The notes under the pieces were generated by a model. That model was not told the origin of the DNA and ran no database searches. It was given only the letters and a program-made list of their open reading frames with translations. This document shows positions 18,609 through 27,927 of a stretch of DNA of 52,122 nt, piece after piece. Position numbers and translations under genes: made by a program. How positions within the stretch are numbered: position 1 is the first letter of the stretch; every line of letters starts with the position of its first letter. Origin of the DNA: Flavobacteriales bacterium. Its GTDB lineage: Bacteria; Bacteroidota; Bacteroidia; Flavobacteriales_E; Vicingaceae. The stretch covers positions 1 through 52,122 of the forward strand of contig JACJZA010000019.1 in the NCBI GenBank assembly GCA_020635825.1, given 5' to 3'.

Positions 18609-20060
18609 ATGCAAGAAAACGATTCCTCTCCAAAAAGTACAGGCAAACAAGACGAACAGGTAAAAAGTGATTTAAAATTTAGTTTTTTGCGATTTTTTGT
18701 TTCGTTAGTTACTTATTTCAAAACCGTAGTTAATATTAGGGATAATGTTGATTATGAAGGATCTGTTGAGGCAATTAAAAAAGATATTGATTTTAAGGGT
18801 GTAAATGTATGGGTGTTAGGCGCTTCTATTGTTATTGCGTCTATAGGGTTGAATGTAAATTCTACTGCTGTTATTATTGGTGCAATGTTAATTTCTCCTT
18901 TAATGGGTCCTATTGTTGGTGTTGGATTAGCTGTTGGAATTAATAATTTCCAAATGCTAACACGATCCTTAAAAAGCTTGGGAACGGCTGTATTAATAAG
19001 TGTTGTGATTTCTACTCTCTATTTTTTACTTACCCCTTTTGGTGAAGTTCAATCAGAGTTAATAGCACGGACTAGACCTAATTTACTAGATGTAATGGTT
19101 GCAATTTTTGGTGGTGTTGCTCTAATTGTTGCTAAAACTCAAAGAGGAACCGTAGCTAGTGTTATTTTTGGTGTAGCCATTGCTACTGCTTTAATGCCTC
19201 CTTTGTGTACTGCCGGCTATGGTTTGGCAAACGGAAATTGGCAATTCTTTTTGGGTGCTTTTTATTTGTTTTTAATTAACTCCGTTTTTATTGCCCTATC
19301 AACATGGTTGATTGTAAAATACTTAAAATTTCCCTTGGCTACCTATATGGACCCTGTTCGTCAAAAGAAAGTAAAAAATTATATCTTAATTATTTCTTTG
19401 TTGATTATTGTTCCAAGTGGTTTTACTTTTTGGAACACCATACAGGAAAGTATTTTTGAAAGCAATGCTGAGTTATTTATTAGTGAAAATTTCACTTTTG
19501 AAGGAAGTGAAGTAATCAATAAAAAAATTAACTACAATACAGATGAAGGGTCAAAAATAGAGGTGTTTATGATTGGGGAAACACTCAGCAATAAAACTGA
19601 AAGAGAATTAAACAAAAAACTCTCAAAATATAGTTTGGAAGGCGTGGAATTGAAAATTTATCAATCAAAAGACCAAACTGATGAAATTGCAGGAAAATTA
19701 ACCGCAGAAGTAAAATCTGGTATTATAGAAGAAATTTATAAAAAGAATCAAGATTTAATTGAAGACAAGGATGAACGAATTCGTTTATTGGAAGAAGAAT
19801 TATCTCGTTATCAACAAGATTCAATCCCTTTTAATTTAGTAAAACAAGAAATAAAAATTCAATACGAGCAAATAGCAAAAATGACTTATGGAAAAGTAAT
19901 TACTACCGATTTTGCAGAAAAGCAAGATACTTTGCCGGCATTTTTTGTTAGATGGAAGCCCGAAGTACCCAAAGAAGTTGGATCTAAAAACAACGAAGCG
20001 ATGCAAAAGTGGTTAAGAGTTCGATTAAACAACGATAAGGTAAGGGTGATGAACTATTAA
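18609..20060 (+). CDS. DUF389 (TIGR00341-type) membrane protein
   Basis: 483 residues. The N-terminal half has five to six membrane helices with the DUF389 signatures GASIVIASIGLNVNSTAVI and GAMLISPLMGPI. GGVALIVAKTQ and ATALMPPLCTAGYGLA follow. The C-terminal ~200 residues are soluble, with a coiled-coil-like stretch (IEDKDERIRLLEEELSRY). Transport substrate unknown. Starts divergently from the carboxyltransferase and ends back to back with the methyltransferase gene. Confidence 0.88.
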   Translation: MQENDSSPKSTGKQDEQVKSDLKFSFLRFFVSLVTYFKTVVNIRDNVDYEGSVEAIKKDIDFKGVNVWVLGASIVIASIGLNVNSTAVIIGAMLISPLMGPIVGVGLAVGINNFQMLTRSLKSLGTAVLISVVISTLYFLLTPFGEVQSELIARTRPNLLDVMVAIFGGVALIVAKTQRGTVASVIFGVAIATALMPPLCTAGYGLANGNWQFFLGAFYLFLINSVFIALSTWLIVKYLKFPLATYMDPVRQKKVKNYILIISLLIIVPSGFTFWNTIQESIFESNAELFISENFTFEGSEVINKKINYNTDEGSKIEVFMIGETLSNKTERELNKKLSKYSLEGVELKIYQSKDQTDEIAGKLTAEVKSGIIEEIYKKNQDLIEDKDERIRLLEEELSRYQQDSIPFNLVKQEIKIQYEQIAKMTYGKVITTDFAEKQDTLPAFFVRWKPEVPKEVGSKNNEAMQKWLRVRLNNDKVRVMNY

Positions 20061-21215
20061 TTACTGTTCTATTTGTTCTAAATAATGTTGTTCGATTCCA
20101 AAGCTGTCTTTAAGTTCTGAAATTTTAGTATTTATGCCTTCTGTATCTGGTTTTTTATTAGATTTTATCCCTATTAGCATTATATTTTTTCGGGTATGCT
20201 CGTTAGAAATAAACTCAAAAATATTCGTGTTATATTGGTGTTTTTCCATAATTAATGCACGAATGGTATCCGTTATCATTTCATACTGACGTTCTTTAAA
20301 AATACCGTATTTCAAAATGGGGCTTTCTTGTTCTTTTCCTTTTACCTGTTGTCGTATTTGTTTATGACAACAAGGAGCTGTAACAATTAATTTGGCTCCA
20401 GCGTTGATTCCTTTGCTAATTGCGTCATCTGTTGCTGTATCACATGCATGTAAGGCAATTAAAACATCTAGGTTTTCAGCATTAAAATCTTGTATTGACC
20501 GAGATTTAAAACACAAGTTTTCAAACCCACATTGTTTTGCTGTTTTATTACAAAAATCTACCAACTCTTTTCTTAACTCAATTCCAGTAATATAGGCTTT
20601 TATCTTTTTTTGATTTACCAAATAATCATATAATGCAAAAGTAAGGTATCCTTTACCTGAGCCCATGTCAACAATATTTACTCTATCTTTTAATTCAATG
20701 TGTTTCAGCTGAGCCTCAATAATTTCAAGGTATTTATTAATCTGCTTAAACTTATCCGCCATTTTTGGGACAACATTTCCTTGCTCATCGATTACTCCCA
20801 ACAATGCTAAATACTGGCCTAATTTAGCTCTTCTTTCTTTAGGTTTATCATGACTTTTGGGTGGTTTTTGTTCAAAACTAGGGGCAGAAATTCGTGTGCT
20901 TACTTTCCCTTTTTTAGAAAACTGAAGTGTAAAATCTTCCTGTAAAGTAAATAAGGTTGCTACTTTAAATTTATTGTTAACTAATTCTGTTAACAACCCC
21001 TTTGTTTCTTCTAAGTTATAGTTTTTTACTTGGTCATTGGTTTTATAATGATAAGTAAACGAAAACAACATCTCACCTTTTATTTCTATCAAACGTATAT
21101 ATATATTCAATAGACCGTCGCTTTTAAAAGCTGGTTTACTAAGAGTAATTTTTACAAAATTGTTGCTCTCAAAACTTTTTGTAAGCTTTTCTAAAAAGGA
21201 GCTTTGTTCTTTCAT
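20061..21215 (-). CDS. SAM-dependent methyltransferase (Methyltransf_32-like)
   Basis: 384 residues. Central Rossmann methyltransferase with motif I VDMGSGKGYLTFALYDYL near residue 180, ALHACDTATDDAI near 255, and TAPCCHKQI near 280. The N-terminal ~130 residues are a family-specific region. The HACDTAT...APCCHKQ pair is typical of Methyltransf_32 proteins, some eukaryotic members of which modify RNA or protein. The substrate here is unknown. Single gene, divergent from the metal-efflux cluster. Confidence 0.82.
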   Translation of the reverse strand: MKEQSSFLEKLTKSFESNNFVKITLSKPAFKSDGLLNIYIRLIEIKGEMLFSFTYHYKTNDQVKNYNLEETKGLLTELVNNKFKVATLFTLQEDFTLQFSKKGKVSTRISAPSFEQKPPKSHDKPKERRAKLGQYLALLGVIDEQGNVVPKMADKFKQINKYLEIIEAQLKHIELKDRVNIVDMGSGKGYLTFALYDYLVNQKKIKAYITGIELRKELVDFCNKTAKQCGFENLCFKSRSIQDFNAENLDVLIALHACDTATDDAISKGINAGAKLIVTAPCCHKQIRQQVKGKEQESPILKYGIFKERQYEMITDTIRALIMEKHQYNTNIFEFISNEHTRKNIMLIGIKSNKKPDTEGINTKISELKDSFGIEQHYLEQIEQ

Positions 21216-21263
21216 AATGTAAAGGTACCGTTACTTTTTCATTTGTTGTATTTTTAAAATGCA

Positions 21264-21271
21264 TAACTTTG
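21264..21271 (+). promoter_or_regulatory. -7 promoter element of the metal-efflux cluster
   Basis: TAACTTTG matches TAnnTTTG exactly. TTTGTTG at 21242-21248 is a plausible -33 element at a normal spacing. The element lies 5 nt before the ATG at 21277 and downstream of an in-frame ATG at 21259, so only 21277 can be translated from this transcript. Confidence 0.6.
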
Positions 21272-21276
21272 TAGTG

Positions 21277-21738
21277 ATGAAAATCTTAAAACCAATAATA
21301 TCGGTTTTCTTATTATTAACCTATTTAGTTGGGTTTTCTCATAATATATTACCTCATCATCATATAGATGACGCACAACTTCATACTCATCTAGAAACGC
21401 ACGAACATGCAAATGTGAATGAGTTAGACTATGATGATGTTAAGCACAAAAGTCATTTAGACGATAGTTTTATTGATTATGTTTTATGTTTATTAAGCGA
21501 GGTAAAACATCCGACCTCTTATAAGGTTGATAAACATATGGTTTCTTTTCAAAAAGAGACAAATTCTTTAAAAGAAAAGTTTATTATTTCATTTTTATCT
21601 CTTGTATTTTCTTTCAACCCTGATTCTTCTGCTCAACCAACGATTATAAAACCTAATAATCGTGTGGTTTTTTTAGGTTACCTTCTACCTTTTATTGAGT
21701 CTTTTTCGTTTAGAGGCCCCCCGTCTATTTCTTGTTAA
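21277..21738 (+). CDS. His/Asp-rich exported protein at the head of the metal-efflux cluster
   Basis: 153 residues from the ATG favoured by the promoter. An N-terminal hydrophobic segment (about 4-22) is followed by a His-rich stretch at about 25-70 (LPHHHIDDAQLHTHLETHEH, KHKSHLDD) suited to binding divalent metal. A second hydrophobic segment lies near 100-120. No named family, but His-rich small proteins of this shape often precede RND metal pumps in Bacteroidota. It could be a periplasmic metal buffer or sensor. Located 90 nt upstream of the pump gene on the same strand. Confidence 0.72.
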   Translation: MKILKPIISVFLLLTYLVGFSHNILPHHHIDDAQLHTHLETHEHANVNELDYDDVKHKSHLDDSFIDYVLCLLSEVKHPTSYKVDKHMVSFQKETNSLKEKFIISFLSLVFSFNPDSSAQPTIIKPNNRVVFLGYLLPFIESFSFRGPPSISC

Positions 21739-21740
21739 TT

Positions 21741-21794
21741 AATTGAACCTTTATCTGGTTTAATTATTTGCACCTTTTTCTATAAAGGAGTGCA
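21741..21794 (+). promoter_or_regulatory. Two possible hairpins in the leader of the efflux-pump gene
   Basis: Arms AATTGAACC (21741-21749) and GGTTTAATT (21757-21765) pair over 9 bp with one G-U. Arms TGCAC..CTTT (from 21769) and AAAGGAGTGCA (to 21794) pair with a 2-nt bulge. Neither has a good U-tract, so they look more like leader structure or operators than terminators. Confidence 0.3.
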
Positions 21795-21828
21795 TAATCA
21801 TTATACAATAACAAGAAAAAAATAAATC

Positions 21829-24800
21829 ATGTTAGACAAAATAATTGGATTTTCCATTAAAAATAAACTGGTAATTGGGTTAATGATGTTAGCCTTAATT
21901 GCCTGGGGAAGTTATGCTGTAAAACAACTTCCTATTGATGCGGTTCCTGACATCACTAACAATCAGGTTCAAGTTATAACCATTACTCCTTCTTTAGCCG
22001 CTCAAGAAATAGAAAAGCTCATTACTTTTCCGGTAGAAATTACAATGGCAACTATTCCAGGTATTGAAGAAATTCGGTCATTTTCTAGGTTTGGGTTGTC
22101 TGTTGTAACTATTGTTTTCGAAGAAGATGTTGATGTGTATTGGGCTAGACAGCAAGTAAATGAAAGACTGTCGGAAGCCAAAAGTCAAATTCCAAATGGA
22201 ATTGGAACACCATCAATGGCTCCTGTTACAACAGGTTTAGGAGAAATTTATCAATACGTTGTTAGAGCTAAAGAAGGATATGAAGACAAGTATTCTGCAA
22301 TGGAGCTTAGAACGATACAAGATTGGATTATTAAACGACAACTGTTGGGAACTCCTGGCGTAGCTGAGGTTAGTAGTTTTGGGGGTTATCTAAAACAATA
22401 TGAAATTTCTGTAGACCCTGAAAAACTAAGAAGTATGAATATTAGTATCTCTGATATTTTTACTGCTTTAGAAAAAAACAACCAAAATACTGGTGGTGCT
22501 TACATTGACAAACAACCGAATGCCTATTTTATAAGAAGCGAGGGGTTAATTGGAAATATTGAAGACATTGAAAATATTGTAATTAAAAACAATTCTTCAG
22601 GAACACCTATTCTAGTTAGAGATGCTGCTTCTGTTCGTTATGGGCATGCCATTCGTTATGGTGCTTCTACTAGAAATGGAGAAGGAGAAGTGGTAAGTGC
22701 TATTGTTATGATGCTAAAAGGAGAAAACTCGGCTAAAGTTATTACAAACATCAAAGATAGAATTGCTCAAATTCAGAAAACCCTTCCTGAAGGTGTGGTA
22801 ATTGAACCATTCTTAGACAGGACTAAGCTAGTTAATAATGCTATCGGAACCGTAGCTAAAAACTTAATAGAAGGTGCTTTAATCGTTATTTTCATTCTGA
22901 TTTTAATGTTGGGAAATGTTCGTGCAGGAATAGTTGTAGCTTCTGTAATCCCTTTGGCAATGTTATTTGCTTTTGGAATGATGCACCTTTTTGGAGTGTC
23001 AGGAAACCTAATGAGTTTAGGTGCAATTGATTTTGGTTTAATCGTAGATGGAGCGGTAATTATTGTAGAAAGTATTGTTCATCGAATCACCATGAGTAAA
23101 CACCATCATGTAGGTGTAAAAAAACTTAACCGAGAACAAATGAACACTCAAGTTTATGAAAGTGCTAAACGAATGATGAGTTCTGCTTCATTTGGGCAAA
23201 TTATTATTTTCATTGTTTATATGCCAATACTCGCCTTAGTTGGTGTTGAAGGAAAAATGTTTAAACCAATGGCTCAAACAGTATCTTTTGCAATTCTGGG
23301 TGCATTTGTGCTGTCTTTAACTTATGTTCCTATGGTTTCTGCTCTTTTTCTAAGTAGAAAAACCGAGCATAAAAGAAATATCTCCGATAAACTTGTTGAT
23401 TTTTTTCAAAGAATTTATTCAAGCACCATTGATTTTGCGTTGAACAGAAAATTAAGCATCATAGTTACCACTGTGATTCTCTTTTTTATGAGCTTGTTTA
23501 TTTTTTCAAACATGGGTGGAGAATTTATTCCAACTCTTGACGAAGGAGATTTTGCTGTAGAAACAAGAGTTATGACGGGTAGTTCTTTATCTCAAACCAT
23601 TGAAGCAACAACCAAAGCACAAAAAGTTTTGTTAAAATTTCCCGAAGTGAAGCAGGTGGTTGGAAAAATTGGGTCCGGAGAAATTCCAACAGACCCAATG
23701 CCTGTTGAAGCAGCAGATTTAATGATTATTTTAAAAGATAAAAACGAGTGGACGACAGCAAAAACAAGAGAAGAGTTGGCTGAAAAAATGAGTGAAGCTT
23801 TATCTGTTATTCCAGGTGTTACCTTTGGGTTTCAACAACCAATACAAATGCGTTTTAATGAGTTAATGACCGGGGCAAGGCAAGATGTTGTGATTAAAAT
23901 TTATGGGGAAGATTTGGACTTGTTATCTAATTATGCTAACAAGGTAGGAAAACTGGTTAAAACTGTTGAGGGAGCTGAAGACCTTTATGTTGAACAAGTA
24001 ACCGGGCTGCCTCAAATACAAATTACTTATAATAGAGCTACTATTGCAAAGTATGGGTTAAACATTCAAGATGTAAATGCGGTTATTGAAACTGCTTTTG
24101 CAGGAAAATCAGCTGGAATGGTATATGAGGGTGAACGAAAGTTTGATTTAGTAATTCGGTTCGACAAGGAGCATCGAAAAGACATTGAAAATGTAAGTAA
24201 CTTATTTATCTCTACTCCTGATGGTCATCAAATTCCATTAAACCAAGTTGCTGAAGTTGCTTTTAAAAATGGCCCCAACCAAATACAAAGAGATGATACT
24301 AAACGAAGAATTACTGTTGGTTTTAATGTTCGGAATAGAGATGTAGAAAGTACTGTTGAAGAAATAAAAAATAAAATAAACAAAAAAATTGATTTCTCAG
24401 CAGGATACTATCCAACCTATGGTGGTCAGTTTGAAAATTTAGTGGAAGCTAGAAAACGTCTTTCTATTGCTGTTCCTGTTGCTTTATTATTAATTTTTAT
24501 TCTGTTGTTTTTCACTTTTAAATCCATGAAACAATCATTGTTAATTTTTACAGCAATTCCATTATCTGCTATTGGTGGTATATTTGCCTTATATTTTAGG
24601 GGAATGCCTTTTAGTATCTCTGCAGGAATTGGTTTCATTGCTCTTTTTGGAGTAGCTGTGTTAAACGGTATTGTTTTGATTGCTGAATTTAACAGGCTAA
24701 AAACCGAAGGGGTTGATTTAACAGAAAGAGTCTTAAAGGGAACTAAAACAAGGTTGCGTCCTGTGTTAATGACTGCAATGGTGGCTTCTTTTGGGTTTTT

Positions 24801-26193
24801 ACCAATGGCTTTATCTAGCTCCTCAGGAGCAGAGGTTCAGCGACCTTTGGCAACAGTTGTTATTGGTGGTTTAATTTCTGCAACATTGCTAACATTAATT
24901 GTGTTGCCTATTTTATACATCTATTTTGAAAAAGGAATTAAAAAGGTAAAAGCAAATTCTCCTCTCATTCTAATAGGTTTGATTTTAATTCCAGCCCTTT
25001 CTTTTTCACAAAACACAACAAAAGAAATTTCTATTGAAGAAGCTATTAAAATTGCTTTAGAAAATAACCAGAAAGTAAAATCTGCTGAATTGGAAGTTAA
25101 GTATAATCAAAAACTCAAAAAAACAAGCACAGATTTTGGTAAAACTCAATTAGACTGGCAACACGGTCAATACAACAGTTACATAAAAAACGACAACTAT
25201 TTTGCTGTTTCACAAAGTTTTGCTTTTCCAACTGTTTATATTAATAATTCAAAGGTTGCTAATGCAAACATTAAAAGCAGTGAGTATAAACAAGCGGCTA
25301 CTAAAAACGAATTGGTAGCTGAGGTAAAAACTACTTACTACAACCTTCTTTATGCTCAATCTAATTTTGATTTATTGATTCGTTTAGATAGTCTGTTTTC
25401 TGACTTTGCAAAAGCTGCAACTCTAAAGTACAAAACAGGAGAGTCTAACTTGTTAGAAAAAACAACTGCAGAAACACAATCAATGGAGGTTAAAAACCAA
25501 TTGCAACTAGCAAAGTCTGACGTTGAAATTTATAAATATCAACTAAAAACATTGCTAAATAGTAATGATTTATTTGCCGCTACAACTTCTACATTAAAAA
25601 AAGAAATAACCCTTTCTTTAGATAGCAACTTGTATTCAAATAATCCTGTTTTAGCCTATTTACAACAAGAAATAATGGTTGAAAAAGAGAAAAAATCGTT
25701 AGAAACAGCCAAACTACTTCCAGAGTTTACAGTTGGGTATTTTAATCAATCATTAACAGGAAGTCAAACCATTAATGGTGTTAACCAGTATTTTGGTCCA
25801 AGCAATCGGTTTTCGGGCTTTCAAGTTGGTGTTGCAATTCCATTGTGGTTTAGGCCACATACGGCTAAAATACAAGCCGCTAACGTTCAAGCAGATATTG
25901 CAGAATCTAACTACTTACATTATGAAAAAACATTAGATGGAATGTATCAACAAGCAATCCAAGTGTATCTTAAACACAAAAACAGTTTAAATTATTACGA
26001 AAAAAGTGCTCTTTCTCAATCAGAATTAATTCTTAAAAATGCCCAAAAAGGGTTTAGCGCCGGTGAGGTTGGATATGTAGAATATGTTCAAGCTGTTCTT
26101 CAAGGAGTACAAATACAATCTGGATGGCTACAAGCTTTAAATAATTATAATCAGGCTATAATTCGATTAGAGTTTTTAGCGGGTATCAACTAA
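21829..26193 (+). CDS. Heavy-metal efflux RND pump (CzcA-like) fused to a TolC-like outer-membrane channel
   Basis: 1454 residues. About 1-1040 are a complete HME-type RND pump with 12 membrane helices and two periplasmic porter domains. The helix-4 signature DFGLIVDGAVIIVES carries D401, D407 and E414, the proton-relay set of Czc-type divalent-cation pumps; copper/silver CusA proteins have a different A-x-G-x3-D-A-A form. After a new signal-like hydrophobic segment (near 1040-1058, ILIGLILIPALSFSQ) comes a ~400-residue OMF/TolC domain with two coiled-coil halves, ending at 1454. No frameshift or stop separates the parts. Inferred role: export of Zn, Co, Cd or Ni with the adaptor encoded 16 nt downstream. 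Confidence 0.92.
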   Translation: MLDKIIGFSIKNKLVIGLMMLALIAWGSYAVKQLPIDAVPDITNNQVQVITITPSLAAQEIEKLITFPVEITMATIPGIEEIRSFSRFGLSVVTIVFEEDVDVYWARQQVNERLSEAKSQIPNGIGTPSMAPVTTGLGEIYQYVVRAKEGYEDKYSAMELRTIQDWIIKRQLLGTPGVAEVSSFGGYLKQYEISVDPEKLRSMNISISDIFTALEKNNQNTGGAYIDKQPNAYFIRSEGLIGNIEDIENIVIKNNSSGTPILVRDAASVRYGHAIRYGASTRNGEGEVVSAIVMMLKGENSAKVITNIKDRIAQIQKTLPEGVVIEPFLDRTKLVNNAIGTVAKNLIEGALIVIFILILMLGNVRAGIVVASVIPLAMLFAFGMMHLFGVSGNLMSLGAIDFGLIVDGAVIIVESIVHRITMSKHHHVGVKKLNREQMNTQVYESAKRMMSSASFGQIIIFIVYMPILALVGVEGKMFKPMAQTVSFAILGAFVLSLTYVPMVSALFLSRKTEHKRNISDKLVDFFQRIYSSTIDFALNRKLSIIVTTVILFFMSLFIFSNMGGEFIPTLDEGDFAVETRVMTGSSLSQTIEATTKAQKVLLKFPEVKQVVGKIGSGEIPTDPMPVEAADLMIILKDKNEWTTAKTREELAEKMSEALSVIPGVTFGFQQPIQMRFNELMTGARQDVVIKIYGEDLDLLSNYANKVGKLVKTVEGAEDLYVEQVTGLPQIQITYNRATIAKYGLNIQDVNAVIETAFAGKSAGMVYEGERKFDLVIRFDKEHRKDIENVSNLFISTPDGHQIPLNQVAEVAFKNGPNQIQRDDTKRRITVGFNVRNRDVESTVEEIKNKINKKIDFSAGYYPTYGGQFENLVEARKRLSIAVPVALLLIFILLFFTFKSMKQSLLIFTAIPLSAIGGIFALYFRGMPFSISAGIGFIALFGVAVLNGIVLIAEFNRLKTEGVDLTERVLKGTKTRLRPVLMTAMVASFGFLPMALSSSSGAEVQRPLATVVIGGLISATLLTLIVLPILYIYFEKGIKKVKANSPLILIGLILIPALSFSQNTTKEISIEEAIKIALENNQKVKSAELEVKYNQKLKKTSTDFGKTQLDWQHGQYNSYIKNDNYFAVSQSFAFPTVYINNSKVANANIKSSEYKQAATKNELVAEVKTTYYNLLYAQSNFDLLIRLDSLFSDFAKAATLKYKTGESNLLEKTTAETQSMEVKNQLQLAKSDVEIYKYQLKTLLNSNDLFAATTSTLKKEITLSLDSNLYSNNPVLAYLQQEIMVEKEKKSLETAKLLPEFTVGYFNQSLTGSQTINGVNQYFGPSNRFSGFQVGVAIPLWFRPHTAKIQAANVQADIAESNYLHYEKTLDGMYQQAIQVYLKHKNSLNYYEKSALSQSELILKNAQKGFSAGEVGYVEYVQAVLQGVQIQSGWLQALNNYNQAIIRLEFLAGIN

Positions 26194-26209
26194 TAAAAAA
26201 ACATAGAAA

Positions 26210-27397
26210 ATGAAAACAAAATATATATCAAAAAACACCATTACAGTAATGGTTTTTGCAGTAATTACTCTATTCAACTTATCCAGTTGTAACACAGAGG
26301 ATAAAGAACAAAATACATCGTCAGAAATAAACACTGTTAATCAAGAATCGTTTGTTGAACTTACTGAAGATCAATATAAAATGGTAAACATTAAAACCGG
26401 TACCATTGAACAAAAAAACCTAAGTAGTGTTCTTAAGGTAAATGGATCTTTAGGGGTTCCTCCTAAAAACTTAGTTAGCATTTCTGCACCTCTTGGTGGT
26501 TTTGTTAACAACACAGAGCTTTTGCAAGGCATGAGAATAAAAAAAGGAGATGTTTTGGCAGTTTTAGAACATCCTGATTATGTTCAAATACAACAAGACT
26601 ACATTGATAAAAAAAGTCAATTAAAATTTCTTGAAGAGGAATACAAAAGACAAGAAGAACTCAATAAAGAAAATGTAAGTTCTACCAAGGTTTTTCAACA
26701 AACACAATCTAATTATGTCAGCATGCAGGCTCAGGTAAAAGGATTGGAAGAAAAACTAGCCATTATTGGCATCAACGCAAACCAATTAACAGAAAAGAAT
26801 ATTTCACGAAAAGTAAATATTTATTCTCCTATAAGCGGATATGTATCAGAGGTAAATGTTAATGTCGGTAAATATGTTAACCCTAGCGAAGTAATGTTTG
26901 AAATAATTGATACAGAACACTTGCATGTAGAGTTAACCGTTTACGAAAAAGATATAGTAAAGCTAAAAGAAGGCCAATCAATCCGTTTTACCTTACCCAA
27001 TGACGATAATAAAGAGAGACTAGCATCTATCTATTTAATTGGTCGTAAAATTGATGCTGAGCGCTCTGTCAACGTTCATGCCCATCTAGAAGCAGAAGAC
27101 ACTGAATTATTACCAGGAATGTACGTAAGTGCTGTTATTGAACTGGATGAGAATAAAGTTAATGCTGTTCCTGAAGAAGCGATTGTAATGTCGGATGGAA
27201 AACATTTTGTATATGTACAAAAAGGAAAAGAGGGTAATAATCATCTATTTGAAATGTTAGAAGTAAAAAAAGGAGTATCAGAAAATGGTTTTACTGAAAT
27301 TTCTTTTGTGGAGAATACCAATGCTGAAAAATTACAACTAGTTACCAATGGTGCTTTTGCATTATTATCAAAAATGAAAAATACAGAAGAAGAATAG
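26210..27397 (+). CDS. RND efflux periplasmic adaptor lipoprotein (CusB/CzcB-like)
   Basis: 395 residues with a lipoprotein signal (VITLFNLSSC, Cys27). The order is membrane-fusion-protein type: lipoyl half (GGFVNNTELLQGMRIKKGDVLAVLEHPDY), helical hairpin (about 120-185), second lipoyl half (IYSPISGYVSEVNVNVGKYVNP), then beta-barrel and membrane-proximal domains (LPGMYVSAVIELDENKVNAVP). It bridges the RND pump and outer-membrane channel. Here pump and channel are already fused, so the adaptor would complete a two-polypeptide system. No N-terminal His-rich metal-binding extension is evident. Confidence 0.92.
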   Translation: MKTKYISKNTITVMVFAVITLFNLSSCNTEDKEQNTSSEINTVNQESFVELTEDQYKMVNIKTGTIEQKNLSSVLKVNGSLGVPPKNLVSISAPLGGFVNNTELLQGMRIKKGDVLAVLEHPDYVQIQQDYIDKKSQLKFLEEEYKRQEELNKENVSSTKVFQQTQSNYVSMQAQVKGLEEKLAIIGINANQLTEKNISRKVNIYSPISGYVSEVNVNVGKYVNPSEVMFEIIDTEHLHVELTVYEKDIVKLKEGQSIRFTLPNDDNKERLASIYLIGRKIDAERSVNVHAHLEAEDTELLPGMYVSAVIELDENKVNAVPEEAIVMSDGKHFVYVQKGKEGNNHLFEMLEVKKGVSENGFTEISFVENTNAEKLQLVTNGAFALLSKMKNTEEE

Positions 27398-27403
27398 TTT
27401 TAT

Positions 27404-27434
27404 AATCAAAAGCAATAAACTATTACTTTTGATT
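27404..27434 (+). promoter_or_regulatory. Inverted repeat overlapping the -7 element of the GNAT gene
   Basis: AATCAAAAG (27404-27412) and CTTTTGATT (27426-27434) are a perfect 9-bp inverted repeat with a 13-nt spacer. The right arm overlaps TACTTTTG (27424-27431), an exact TAnnTTTG, 4 nt before the GNAT ATG. It may be an operator; it lacks the U-run of a terminator for the upstream adaptor gene. Confidence 0.45.
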
Positions 27435-27435
27435 T

Positions 27436-27927
27436 ATGAGTGTAAGTTTTCGACCAATTGAAAAAAATGACCTTCGTGAGGTAACTTCTATTTACAACTA
27501 TTATGTGGAAAATAGTACTGCTACATTCCATTTAGAGTCTATTACTGAAATGGAAATGGAAGATACCTTGCGTATTGGACATTCGCTTTATCAATCTTTT
27601 GTTGTGCTTTACAATAATGAGATTTGTGGTTTTTGTTATTTAGGCCAATTCCGTAAAAAAGAAGCTTATGATATCAGCGCCGAAGTTACGTTGTACATTA
27701 AACCTGATTTTACCGGGAAACAAATAGGCGTGGATATATTGGCTTTTATGGAAAAAGTAGCTAAAAATGTAGGTTTAAAAAATCTGGTAGGTGTTATCAC
27801 TTCTGAAAACACTGGCAGTATAAAACTGTTTGAAAAGTGCGGTTATTTTAAAGTTGGGCATTTAAAAAATATCGGTGTAAAATTCGGAAGAGCTTTAGAT
27901 GTTGTATCCTATCAAAAAGAAATCTAA
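27436..27927 (+). CDS. GNAT N-acetyltransferase (phosphinothricin acetyltransferase-like)
   Basis: 163 residues. Start RPIEKNDLREVTSIYNYYVENSTATFH is typical of the Pat/YncA branch. Acetyl-CoA loop motif A lies at about 95-115 (VTLYIKPDFTGKQIGVDIL, with a variant Q/G-x-G pattern), then ITSENTGSIKLFEKCGYF. It probably acetylates a small amine or amino-acid analogue; substrate not predictable. Overlaps the LysE-type exporter by 1 nt, suggesting a modify-and-export pair. Confidence 0.85.
   Translation: MSVSFRPIEKNDLREVTSIYNYYVENSTATFHLESITEMEMEDTLRIGHSLYQSFVVLYNNEICGFCYLGQFRKKEAYDISAEVTLYIKPDFTGKQIGVDILAFMEKVAKNVGLKNLVGVITSENTGSIKLFEKCGYFKVGHLKNIGVKFGRALDVVSYQKEI

Noticed and set aside
21829..26193. 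Copper/silver (CusA) specificity for the RND pump
   Set aside because: The helix-4 signature is DFG-x3-DGA with E414, as in divalent-cation Czc/Cnr-type pumps, not the CusA form. Specificity still needs testing.
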